Assembly (NCBI GenBank): GCA_023105745.1 | Contig: JALGQZ010000009.1 | Location: 17,532,564 to 17,596,563 of the forward strand | Direction of reading: 5' to 3' | DNA: 64,000 nt | DNA from: Austropuccinia psidii | Lineage: Eukaryota > Basidiomycota > Pucciniomycetes > Pucciniales > Sphaerophragmiaceae | Part shown: positions 25,301 to 36,668 of the stretch, in pieces | Position numbering within the stretch: the stretch's first letter is position 1 | How the letters are laid out: every line of letters starts with the position of its first letter | The notes under the pieces: model-generated | The model's database searches: none | Told to the model about the DNA's origin: nothing | The model's input: the letters and a program-made list of their open reading frames with translations, nothing else | Position numbers and translations under genes: made by a program

Positions 25301-26100
25301 TAAAATCCAAATTTAACCTTTTAATAATTCACCTTGAAAGTGTTTCTTTTGAAATTCTTTCTTCACCCCTTTTGGGTTTTTTTTTTTGAATACCTTTTCA
25401 TTCTATTTGATCTTACTAATTCACCCTCTACATTTTAACATCTCATTTAATATCTCTTTAATAAATACCTGAATGTTTTTTTTTTGTTTTGTTTTTACCT
25501 TAATGATATTTAAATTTTTTTTTTTTTTTTTTTCAAAAACCAAAAAAGTTCACAAAAAAAAACATCTAGAGAAATTATTTAAAAAAAAATTTTTAATATA
25601 ACAACTTATAAAATTCTTTTGAAAAATAAAAAAAAAAAAAAAAAAAAAATTCTTTTTTTTTAAGGATACCATCATCTTTTTTTTTCTTTTTTTTTTTGGA
25701 TTTTTAAATAATTTCAAAAAAAGGAATTTAAATAGATTCATCAAAAATTGAATACTATCATTACTTGATAATGAAATTTGAACTTTAGAAAAAACCTTTT
25801 TTTTTTTTTTTTTTTTCTATTTTCCTTAGGTTTTAAAAGTTTTTTTATTAATGATTTATTAATAATTATTTTTTCATTTCAAAAAAACCTTTCATTTATT
25901 TTACAAAAAAAAAAAAAAAAAAAAATGGTTTTGATATGCCTTGAAGGACTTTTAGTTAATTTTATTTTTATTTATTTTTATTTCCTAATTACTTGTTTTA
26001 ACTCTTCCTCTTTAATTTTTCAATTTGATTTTTTTAAGACTTTTATTTTATAGGTTTATACTTCAAGTTTTGTACTTTCTGAAATTTTGAGTCAACCTAA
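25301..26100. other. AT-rich low-complexity DNA
   Basis: Poly-T and poly-A runs of 10-25 bases, probably decayed downstream sequence of the gypsy family 3 remnant. Short Phe/Lys-rich ORFs here are by-products of the homopolymers. I see no gene. Confidence 0.7.
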
Positions 26101-27000
26101 TGATCAAAATCTCTTACAACACATTTGTTTCTTTTTATGTAAGCTAATCCTGTTAAAGACAAGTTTGCATTTAGATTATTTGTAATTGAGATTTGTGGTA
26201 GAATCTTTCTAAAAATGGATTTCTTGGCTGGTAGTGACATCAACTCCCATAATGGTTTTTTTGGACCATTAAAACCTGAAATATTTTATGAAGCACCAAA
26301 AACTCTATTCCTACCAAGTCAGGTAAGTTTCCCTTTTTTTCCAATTTCAATTTCAACATCTCACAGACTCCCAAAGTGTCATAATCTGATAAATCCTGAA
26401 AGCCAAATCATTGACTGTGTTAACAATTCCATCATTGGCTAAACTCCTTTATTATCATTAACTAATTCTGGAATTGATCCCCATCCATCTACTTGAAAAG
26501 CATATTTCAATCACTCCATCTGATGATTTCTTTGTTTTTCCAAACCAAAAAAAAACATCTTTTATAGTTATGTTTCAATTGTTTTCAATTACTAAAAACA
26601 ACAAGGGATTTATTTATTTTTTTGGTATCATGGTACTTTATTTGTTCCTTCATAGTGAAGACAAATGATATTTTAAACTTTTCAAAATTAGTTAAATGGT
26701 GGAAATTAAGGTTTAGGGAAAACAATTTCTTTCATCCTTGACTCTTTTTTCATTCCCCAATTTATAGGATGATCTATAGAGCTTCATTAATCATTTTGAT
26801 TCTTTCCAATTGTTCAAAGTGTTATGAAATTTACCTCTTGATTTACTTAAACTAAATCCTTCCATAACATGAATTTGTAGTACCATTTAGATGAACTTCA
26901 TCATAAAGTTTTCAATTTGTAATTGGTTTGATTAAATCATTTTTTTTTTTAAATAGACTTTTTTTTATCAAGGGTTATCAATCATCTCATCCCTTTCCAA
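26101..27000 (+). other. Unrecognised, possibly decayed coding sequence
   Basis: Base composition is less extreme than on either side. A 75-codon plus-strand frame at 26215-26442 (MDFLAGSDINSHNG, FFGPLKPEIFY) does not look like pure low complexity, but I recognise no family. It may be a piece of the preceding retroelement. Nothing else is supported. Confidence 0.25.
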
Positions 27001-27118
27001 TAGAAACTGACCTCTTCCCATTTATCCTCCCTTTTATCCTCCCTTTTTTTTTTTTTAGATCATTTATTTAAAACACTATGGCTTCCCAAACTTTCTTGTG
27101 ATTAATAAAGGGGGGGTC

Positions 27119-27155
<37 letters not shown>

Positions 27156-27245
27156 TCATTTCTTTTTAAAAATTGTTTTTTTTTTTTTTTGTTTTAAGTT
27201 TGTTTTTAAATCATAAACCTTAAATGGCTTATATATATAACTCAC

Positions 27246-27278
<33 letters not shown>

Positions 27279-28135
27279 TTTTAATTAAACTTTTTTTTTT
27301 TTAAGATTATTTATATAAAAAATTTTTTTTAATTTTTTTTTTTTTTTTTTTTTTAGAATTTAAATTTTTTTTTTTTTTTAAATTGATTTTAATTATAAAA
27401 TTTTATTTTTAATAAAAAAAAATTTTATTCTCTTTGATTAAAAGGACTTGACTTTTGAGTTTTTTCAATTTTTTTTTTCTTATGATAAGAATTTCATTCT
27501 TAAATGAACTTTATTAAAACTCCTGATCAGAATACAAATTTTTATTAAATGAATTAAATTTTTTATTACCAGTTAATCCAAAAGAAATGTCTCAATTGAG
27601 TTAAGTAAATCATATAAAAGTTTAATATTATAACCTTAATTGACTATTTTATTAGCAAGTGGATCTTATAATATTATGATGATGATATCAAATTATAACT
27701 TTGAAGGTTAGTAGTGTCAAGTTGAATTATTAATACCTAAGCCCTTTTATGGTTAAAGTCATGATGAGTAACCATGATTTTTTACCTTCAGATTTAAACT
27801 CATTTGAATTACCTAAACCTTGTTTTTAAGATTTCCTTAATCAAATTATATAAGACAACCTTTAACTAATCCTCATCATAACTTACCCTAAAGTTCCTCC
27901 AAATTTTTTTTTTTTTTTTTTGGGTGGTCTTTCATTAATCTTTGTGAATTAGTTTAAAGTCAGTTAAATTTTACATTTCAAGAAATTTTTTTTTACATTT
28001 AAAGATCCTCAATATTTAATTAAATTATTATAATAGTTAAATAATAAATTGATTATACCTTAAATTAATTTTCTGAAAATCTTTAGTTCTTTAAAAAAAA
28101 AAATAAAAAAAAAAAATAATAATAAATTATTTTAC

Positions 28136-28169
<34 letters not shown>

Positions 28170-28346
28170 AATTGAATTAAAATTTTAATTTAAAAACAAT
28201 TTTTTTTTTTTTTTTAAGAAATTTATTAATTTCTTTTTTTTTAAACTAAACTAAACTAAATCAAATCTTAAATAAAAATAAATAAATAAATAAATAAATA
28301 AAAAAAAATTTCATTATTTTAATACAATTTATTTATCCTTAAAAAA

Positions 28347-28383
<37 letters not shown>

Positions 28384-28384
28384 A

Positions 28385-28432
<48 letters not shown>

Positions 28433-28483
28433 AAAATTTTTTTTAAACTTTTTATTAAAATAATAATATTATTTCCTTTAATA

Positions 28484-28514
<31 letters not shown>

Positions 28515-28690
28515 AATTTAATCATAAAAAAAAAAGTAATTTAATTTAAAAAAAAAAAAAAATTAAAGAAAAAATTAAATAGAATTTTAATATTAAAAAA
28601 GAAAAAGAAAAATTTTTTTTTTATTAAAAGTTTTTTTATAGAAAATTTACACTATTTATTTAAGAGATTTTTTTTTTTTTTTTTTTTGGT
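27001..28690. repeat. Homopolymer and microsatellite tract
   Basis: A dense series of pure poly-T and poly-A runs (the longest, near 27119-27154, is over 30 bases), an AAAT repeat near 28272-28303 and a TA repeat near 28389-28426. No coding potential. It lies beyond the 3' side of the GH71 gene. Confidence 0.85.
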
Positions 28691-29526
28691 TCAAAATCTT
28701 AAGTGGTTGGGTTTTTAGGAATAAGCCAAATAAAAGTTGACAATCGGTCTTGGCTCATTGGCAAGAAGCCAAGTCTTCTTGAAGAGCAGAGAATTTTATT
28801 TTAGTAATTTCGTTTTGGTTTGGCAAGTAGACCAAACGAAGTTGATAGACCATAATATAATTTGTCTTGAAAATTTTCAATTTTTAATTTTAGTTTGATG
28901 TTTGTTTGTTTGTCTCTTATCTGTCTTTTAGTTTTTATATTAAAATTTCGAATCTTTTAAAACCTCTCGAAAATTTCAGTAGAGTTTTAATTCCTTCTTT
29001 GAATCATAATTTCTTTATTTTTTACAAAAACCATTTCACAATTAAATTTTCAAGTGGTTTTACGTCAAGCTTGCTTGATTGATGAATTGTCCATAGATAA
29101 AAAAATCCGATTTCTGCTTGAAACAAGTTGGATAATTCAAGTATATGGGTTATTCACCTTTGGGAAATTTTCTCTATTAAGGCGCATCAGATGTGATGTT
29201 GAATGTAGAATGTAATTTTCGATTTTACAAGAGTATTTTGTGAATTATTTGTGATATTTGTTAACAAATTGAGCGTTTTATTTGATGTAGTGAATAATGG
29301 AGGCAGAAGACAGCATGAAAGCCCTAGGCCAAGTTAAAATTACTAAAAAACAAAAGGCCAATTTCTGAAGCCAAGTTTAGGAATTATTAAGGACAATATA
29401 CTTTATTGGTAAATTCAATCAAGAAAAAATACAAAAAAAAAAAAGAATCTTTCTTCCACCATGGGTATATTCTTGAATATTGCCTCAATTTATAAATTGG
29501 AAGAAGTCCTTGAAAGAATCGACAAT
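28691..29526 (-). other. Non-coding 3' flank of the GH71 gene
   Basis: Sequence of ordinary complexity between the homopolymer tract and the GH71 stop codon. I see no ORF, tRNA or transposon terminus. The part nearest 29526 should hold the GH71 3' untranslated region. Confidence 0.45.
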
Positions 29527-32213
29527 TTAAACGGCGATCGAACCAGACCAATAATTAAAATTATACTTTTCTGGTAGAGCAGCGACCTCTTTTCCTTGTA
29601 AACTGACAATTGTTTCACCTCGGGCCCCCAAAAGCTCGATGAGCTGATTACCTGGCTCTAAGGGTGCAGAGAGCAAAATACCAGTTCCATCGACTTGTGC
29701 TTCGTTGTTGTTTGATGGATCTTCGACAATCTCGCAAAGATTTGAAGAGACGACCGAAGGAGAGGTAAGATTTGGGGTGAAAAGAGCTTGCTCTAAAACC
29801 TGGTAGCCCGACAAGATTCGTACGGAACGCACTGTACTATTTGGAGCTGGAATGATGTAAGCATAAATTCGATCTTCTGTTAAGTTTGCGAAAGCTAGAC
29901 AAAAGGCAAAAGCTCAAAAGTTAGAAAAAAAAAAAAAAAACCAGGTTTGAAATTTGCTTGGTGAGAATTTTCTGCTGAGTTACTTACCTGGGGCGGGCAA
30001 AGTGTCAGAAGTGGCCACAGCCCCCTTGACATGTGGCCGGTACCAAACATAGATTGTTGTTCTAGAGTGAATGATGAAAAGTTTTTAAAAAGTTTTTTTT
30101 TTTTTAATTCAACTGAAGAGAAGGATTAAATTGTACTTACTGGTTTACCAGAGGTGGTTCACCGTTTTTGTACCACCTAAAGAATCAAAGTTTTTGTTAT
30201 GATTAGTTTTTGTGAATTTGAAAGAATTTGATGGGGTAAAAGCAAATTGAAATTCAAGCCAAGACCCGATGACGAAGACCAAAGGGAAGAAACTGAACTG
30301 ATTGAAATAAGCCAATAAATTTAAGAAGGCAGCATGAGGGAAACCATCGACGTATTGATGAGCAGATACGATACCTAATGGTAAGTTGGCCGAAGGTTGA
30401 GGATCTCTCAAATAGTGAGACTCTCCCTAAAAAAAAAAAAAACCAATTGGGTTTAGATGAGATGAGTAAGTAGGTTGAAGAAGGGAAAGATTAAGTTCTA
30501 AAGCGAATTTTGAGGGATGATTGAAAATGAAATTATTAAGAAAGATATCTGAGCAAGTCTTACATAATCATTCCAGGTTAGTAATCTAGGAAATAGTTGA
30601 TTAAAAAAGGTTATAAAATAGAAAAATGAATTAGAAAGGTGTAGATAGTAATCTGATGAGTTGAAGGTCAACCCAAAAGGTTAAAGTAAAAGGACAAACT
30701 CTATAAACTCAGGGGAAGGATCTTGTTTTATTAGATTGGTATATCGATTGACCATCATCCAATCATCACTACGATAAATGTAATTATCCTTTTCTGATGG
30801 ATTGAGATGCTTAAAGAACAAAGGTGAGATTGGAGCGGCAAAAGTTTTATTGAGGGCGCGAGAAGCCAACATGGAAGCTTTATCAGGGAAATAGATGTTC
30901 TCTTGTATGGTAAGATTATGAGTTAATTGATCGGATGTTATAGATAAGTTTTGATGATGAGGCCAAGCATCCCAAGAAAGCAGACCATCTGCGCAACGAC
31001 TTGTAGAAGGTTTGATACCTGTCCAACCTGGACTAAAAATATTGATAAAAAAATAGTTTGTGAGTTTGATTGATTTTTTGAAAGAGATTAAAATTGTAAA
31101 TGATGAAGTAAGCAACATACAGGAAATAAGTCTAAAATATAAAAAAATACAGAGAGATTTATAAAGAGTTAGTAGAATAATTTTAGAAATGAATTAAAAT
31201 GAAGAATAAAACTAACCTCAACCCCATGACCTCGTAAAGAAGCTTTCAAAGCACACCAAGCAGCCGTATAATTTTGATTAAGATCCTAAGAAATTAATTT
31301 AAAGATTAAATTTCTTATTATGAGTTTAAATAATGAAGACTTACCATATAAGTAGAAGGCGTTTCACCTGAGAAGGTTGATAAGAAGGTTTTACCTCTAT
31401 ATTTAAATTGAGCTTTATGTTTAGCAAATTTTAGTACTCTATCCCTTATATCTTTTGATGAAGCAGGATAAGCATAGTAAACCATATCAAAGGCTGAAAG
31501 GAAGAGATGATGATAGTTAGTATAGAGATTTTAATAGAGCAAGGGGAACCAGACTGAGAAATTTTACTGAACAAAGGAAGATTTTAAAACCGAGCTCTTT
31601 GGCAGAATCGTAAATGATTGGTAATTGATGATCATTAGATAGATCAGTGCCAATATTTATAGCAAAGGCGTCTATATGAGCGTTTTGAGCTGTTTTAACT
31701 TGATTTATTAAATTTTTTGACAAGATGAGATGGTTAGTGTCAAATTTTCCAAGAATACCGAAATCGATCTCAAACTCCAACTCAACTATCAGAAATCCAA
31801 TCTTGCTTGGTATAATTTTGAGCGTTTCCTGCTACGACATGAGCAAATACGTATTTAGGTATTAGGCCATACTTTGAGTAATAATAAGCTTCATAATCAT
31901 TATCATCATCTTCTTCTTCTTCTTGATCAAGATCAGGATCAGGATGAGGATCAGGATGAGGATCAGGCTCAAGATTCTTAAGATTAAAGATTTGATTAGA
32001 ATTTGAAGAATTTTTATTAGCCAAAAGAATAGAAGAATTCGAATTTGAATTTAATTTTAAATTATTAAGATCATCTTCATCTTGATTAATCGAATTAATC
32101 GAATTAAAAGAATTAAAAGAATTAATTGAAGAGTAAGGTAAGCTATTAATAAAATAATAAATCGATAGCCAAATCCAAATTATTACTCTAATCAATCTAA
32201 AATTTCTTATCAT
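29527..32213 (-). CDS. GH71 alpha-1,3-glucanase (mutanase-type), 11 exons, intact
   Basis: Exons on the minus strand: 32213-31787, 31698-31573, 31493-31345, 31285-31217, 31131-31121, 31032-30700, 30585-30564, 30426-30299, 30176-30141, 30061-29988, 29894-29527. These give 1,743 nt, or 580 residues, with every phase consistent. Family landmarks in order: YVFAHVVAGNAQNYTKQDW, NAHIDAFAINIG, FLSFDMVYYAYP, TYFLPGWTG, NYIYRSDDW, LLTWNDYGESHYLRD, VDGFPHAAFLNLLAYF, TIYVWYRPHVKG. GH71 enzymes cleave alpha-1,3-glucan, a fungal wall polymer; the acidic residues in FLSFDM and WNDYGESH are likely catalytic or substrate-binding. The N-terminus is hydrophobic (IIWIWLSIYYFI), implying secretion, followed by a Ser/Asn linker and an acidic DPHP repeat. 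Exons 5 (11 nt) and 7 (22 nt) are microexons. Intron 1 ends in AAG; a CAG 9 nt later would give 577 residues. All ten introns are GT...AG and 59-137 nt long. Confidence 0.92.
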
Positions 32214-33010
32214 GATTTTATAAATTTTTTTATTTTTTTATAAATTTTTATAAATTTTTATATCAAGCAGTCCAATTTTGAAGAAAATTAGTTATTATAA
32301 ATTAAATAATTTTATTTTTTTCACTTTCAAAAATCGAAAAATATTTTTCATGAATTAAATTTAATTTTTTTTAATTTCATTTTTTTAATTTTTTTTAATT
32401 TTTTGATTGGGGTAAAGTAAAAACTTTCCAATTTAAAAATAAATTTTAACTTTAAATTTTAATGAAAAACTTTTTTAAGAATTATGTTAATGTCTTTGAT
32501 CGAATTATCCTGTCAGATTTATTTTATTTTATTTTATTTTATTTTATTTTATTTTATTGTAAAAATAATCAAAGATGATAATCCATTTTAATTTGAAAAA
32601 AGAAAAAAAATTTCATTAAACGGAAAATTTTAAAAATTTCATAAATAATTTTTTTTTTTTGTTTTCATTTAAAATTTTTAATGAAAAAAAAAAAAAAAAA
32701 AAAAAAAATTCTAAACGGAATGAAATTTAAAATTTAAAATTTAAAATTTAAAATTAAAATTTTTCGGAAATTTTTCGGAAATTTTTTTATTTTTTAAAAT
32801 AATAAATCCGAAATTTTTGTAGAGTGTAGATTGTTGAATATGTCAAAGTTAAAATAAAGAGGCGAGTTTTAAATTTAGGCCAGGTTTATTAGCAGGGTTT
32901 TAAAAAGAATTTACGAAACATTTTGAGTTAAGTTTCAGTTTAGATTTTTAGATTTTAATTAAAAATTAAATAAATTTTGTAATCAAATCTAATTTGAGAT
33001 TCTTTCAAGC
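32214..33010. other. AT-rich upstream region of the GH71 gene with TTTTA microsatellite
   Basis: Holds a TTTTA repeat at about 32519-32557, poly-A near 32683-32708 and short AAATTTAA-type repeats near 32725-32760. The GH71 promoter must lie in the part nearest 32214. I cannot assign specific elements. No gene is seen. Confidence 0.5.
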
Positions 33011-33019
33011 GCAGACCAG

Positions 33020-33480
33020 GACTGACAAATAAAATTGGTGGCATAGATGGCACCCAACAATGAGTGAAATTTGTATGTCAATCATAAGGGTTAGCATTCA
33101 ATAGTATTCTAATGTATTGTTGATGGTGAGGGGAATTTCAGAAATGTAAGCAACAGTTTGAATCAAACTTGTTGGCAGATGGTATTCAATAGGGTACTCA
33201 CATCTGGCTTACTTCTGAGACGTTTTGTATTATTTTTCTGTTTCAGTTGTTTTTGCATTTCAAACAATCTGATACAATAACTGGTTAAAGGAATCACTCA
33301 AGAATAATCTATATAAGTTGAGAGAAAAATTCTGTATATCAAAATATGGATCCTAACCAGTAACTATGTTTGGATATCAATAGCCATTTCAGACAAAGAA
33401 AAAACATGATTATGGAGATTAAATTGAATTGGTCTGCCTTAGAAGATGACTTCAAGTGAGAGATACTTATGATTTAACCA
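33020..33480 (+). pseudogene. PIF/Harbinger transposase remnant (copy X)
   Basis: Short plus-strand pieces in shifted frames match the DDE_4 nuclease of Harbinger transposases: KIGGIDGTQ around the first catalytic Asp, then VNHKG, CIVDGEGNFRNVS and WQMVFNRVLTSG. The parallel piece in copy Y reads CIVDGNGNFCNLS. Stops and frame breaks show that it is dead, and both ends of the gene are missing. It points toward the Myb-like gene at 33551-34627, the same convergent order as in copy Y. Confidence 0.6.
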
Positions 33481-33550
33481 CCATAAATATCCCTCATTGA
33501 AGCCAGATCCACACCTGTAACTCTTGCAAACATCATCAACATTGCCATAT

Positions 33551-34627
33551 TCATCCAATCTTGGCATGATTCATCTTCCACCGGCCTGCACTCCTATTGA
33601 AGATGTCGTTGTTCATATTTGCCAAGAAACTCTGATCTTGCCTGGTTGATGCAAAGCTTATGCTTGATTCCTGACTCATTGACCTGCGGCAATTCTTCCT
33701 TCCAGATGCATGAATATTTTGGCTGGCATTTGAAGGCCTTGGTTGATTCATTTCTTCATTAGTCCCCTGAGCATTTTCATTGGGTTGCCCTTCCTCTTCT
33801 GTATCACTATGGCCATTTTCTCTTTCATTATCCCCACACCTATTCCAATCGTTTTCATTTGTCAACTCATTATTATCATTCACTTGTTCTTGTGTGTAAT
33901 CACCTGATTCCATCCCATTGCAATTCATCCTGCAATTGTTCATGTTCAATTGCTTTAGTATATCATAAACCTGTTGGTATCACAATTCATTATTTCCTTG
34001 CCCAAAAGAAACATAATAATGTTCACTTACCTTGTTTGTCATGTGATAACACTGCAACTGTGTGTACAATCCTGCCCCTCCAGTCACATCACAAGAGTCT
34101 TTAACCATCTACATAAATATGAATTAGCCTGAAAGTTAGATCATCACATTGTGGGAATGACTTACTCTATAAGTTGTCATTAATGCTTTATAACAGCATT
34201 CTAGGGTCTCAAACAACAAATCCTTCTTGTGATTTTCATTATTTTTAAAATAACAAGACCATGCAATAAAACCCAATGTTGTAAAATCAGTATTCAAGTA
34301 ATCCATCCTCAACTCCATCATCAAATCCAACAAAGCCTTTATACTCTCCTCATTCCATAGAAAACAACCACGGCAACCTTTTTGTTGTTCTTGATGTGCC
34401 AGGCGTGTTTCAACTAGCCTAAGCCTTTGGGCTTCTGCATTGACCCTTTCATTTATTCTTCTTTGTCACTTCTGCCACTGTTCATTTTCAACTTGTTGGC
34501 AATAAACTTGGGCTTCCTCATGAGTTTGACATTTATGTTTTTGCTGAAATGATTGACTTTCAGTATCACCTAAGGTATTGGGTGCACCTTCCAATATGCA
34601 TGGAAATCTAGTTTCGTTATCTTCCAT
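33551..34627 (-). pseudogene. Harbinger-associated Myb/SANT-like gene, copy X
   Basis: Three exons on the minus strand: 34627-34166, 34108-34031 (26 codons) and 33970-33551, joined at GT...AG introns. The start MEDNETRF is an in-frame ATG; upstream extension is possible. The only break is TGA at 34466-34468 between EQWQK and QRRINE, where CGA (Arg) would fit. The middle of exon 1 has the look of a Myb/SANT-like trihelix domain: FLWNEESIKALLDLMMELR, then FIAWSCYF and CCYKALMTTYR. The C-terminal exon is polar and ends near a RRSMSQESSISFAS motif shared with copy Y. In PIF/Harbinger transposons a Myb-like partner binds the element's DNA and helps the transposase enter the nucleus; that role is inferred here from family knowledge and context. 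Confidence 0.65.
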
Positions 34628-34660
34628 GACTTGAGATTGTTCACATTGTTCAGAGAGCAA

Positions 34661-35590
34661 CCAATTAATTTTCTAATAAGAAAATAATTGAGAGTCTGAA
34701 GTCTGATTGGTCATTGGGAGATAGTAATAAAGAGATGGAAAATTGAATAAAATCAAAAAATACATTAATTATTAGAATATGTAGTAAAAAATCACAAATC
34801 AAAATGATTAAATTATTGTTTTGAAGAAAAAAAAAAAAATTGAAATAAAATAAATTTTTAAAATTTTTTAAAAATTTTTTTTACAAAATTAATTTAAAAA
34901 AAAATCTTACTTAAAAACCAAATCATAAACTAAGCATAAAAAATTAAAAAATTAAAATTAAAGAAAATTAATTTTTTTTTTTTTTTTTTTTTGTAAAATA
35001 TTAAATAATAATCTTTTATTTTTTTTAATTTTTTATTAATCTAATAAAATTATTAATTAAAATCAAAAAAAAAAAAAAAAAAATATCTTATTTCTTTTTT
35101 TTAATTGAATTAATAAAAAAAATTTAATATTTAACCTTTAAACTATTAAATCTCAATTAATTATTAAGTTTTTTTTTTTTTTTTTTTTACTTTTTTTGAT
35201 TTAAATTTAAATTTAAATTTTTTAAAAAAAAAAATTATTTTTGAAATTTTTTTAATTTTAAAGTTATTTAAAAATTTAAAAAAAAAAAAAATTTTTTAAA
35301 AAAAATTTTTTTTTTTTTTTTTTTATATTAAAAAAATTTTAATTCAAAAATTCAATCAAAATTTTATAAAAATTTCATTTTTTTTTTTTTTTAAAAAAAA
35401 AAAAAAATTCATTGTCTTGTAAGATATTCAATATCATAAACAATTCAAAATTATAATCAATATATTAATTGATTTAAAAGGAAACTTTTTCAGATAAATG
35501 AATATGAAGAAACATAATATTCACCAATTGTGAACTGTGATTTGGATATACAAAAAAATGAACAAGTAATATACAATAATCATAATTAAA
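34661..35590. other. AT-rich spacer between Harbinger copies
   Basis: Mostly poly-A/poly-T runs and short AT repeats (densest at 34820-35410). No ORF of substance. It may contain the outer ends of the two Harbinger elements, but I could not identify terminal inverted repeats. Confidence 0.6.
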
Positions 35591-35639
35591 GACAACAAAC
35601 TATAAACAAAACATCAAGTAAAAGTTCATTTCAAAAAAA

Positions 35640-36668
35640 ACACAAACATCACACACATGAAGAAGCTCAATTGAATCAGCAAAAGATTTTAACATGAGTT
35701 CTGGTTGAAAAGACAACAAAAGATGAACAAGAAAGTAAGTGTGGAGGTAAATTGCTTGCAACAAGCAGAAATGTAACTGGCTCAACAAGAAAGTCAAAAA
35801 TCTCACAAGACATGTTTTTTTTTTTTGGAATGAGGAGAGCACAAAAAAACTTTAGGACCTTATGATGGAACTAAGGTTTGATTATAAAAGCTTAGAAAGC
35901 ACATCAACAGGATTCATACCTTGGGAACATTACTTTAAAAGTCAAGAAATGCATAAGGAAGATTATTTGACATTGAAGAATTTGTCTTTTGATGAATTGG
36001 ATCAGCAATATAAGGCATTAATGACTTTATACAGAGTAAGTCATGCCATCTTTCATGTCATTGTGTAGCTTATTAATCTTAAGTATGTCTAGATAATAAG
36101 AGATGCTTGTGATGTAACTGGAGGTGGGGGGTTATTTTGTCAATTTCAGCAACATCATATGACAGAGGAGGTATGTCCAAGATTTAAATGTATGACTTTC
36201 ATGTTAATGAGATTATTGACAGGTTTTTCTCAGGTGTATGAGATGTTAAAGCATTTAAATGCCAATAATAATGGAATGAATTCAATTGGAATCAAATCAG
36301 GCAGTTTTCAATCAATACAAAATCAAAGGGAGACATCAATAATTGAAAAAGAGGGAAACTTAAAGGGGGAAGATGGGAGAATTGATGACACTAAAGAGGT
36401 TTTACCAGAGGCCAATGGAAATTCCCCAACAGCAGCCATAGACAATACTGGGGTAGATTTTGGAATAATGGGGGAAAATGCACCAAGCATTATCAATCAA
36501 ACTCCACAGCCACCAAAGGCATTTGAATTTGGAAGGAGAGAGTCAATGAGTCAATCTTCAACAATAAGTTTGGAATCAGGGAAAAAGGAGCAGAATTTTG
36601 CAAATAACATGAATCAGAATATGCAAAATATGATTAGCCCATTGTTGGTGCTAATCCAGCATGGATAG
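35640..36668 (+). pseudogene. Harbinger-associated Myb/SANT-like gene, copy Y
   Basis: Plus-strand paralogue of the gene at 33551-34627. The first exon has WNEESTKKL, a TAG at about 35848, then DLMMELRFDYK, FIPWEHYF and QQYKALMTLYR, ending at 36035. Exon 2 is 36093-36170, again exactly 26 codons (core RDACDVTGGGGLF, matching KDSCDVTGGAGLY). Exon 3 is 36234-36668, starting VYEMLKHLN (copy X: VYDILKQLN) and carrying RRESMSQSSTISLES. Upstream, THEEAQ near 35660 matches copy X. Intron positions and phases are conserved. Identity is moderate, so the copies are old relatives and not a recent duplication. Confidence 0.65.
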
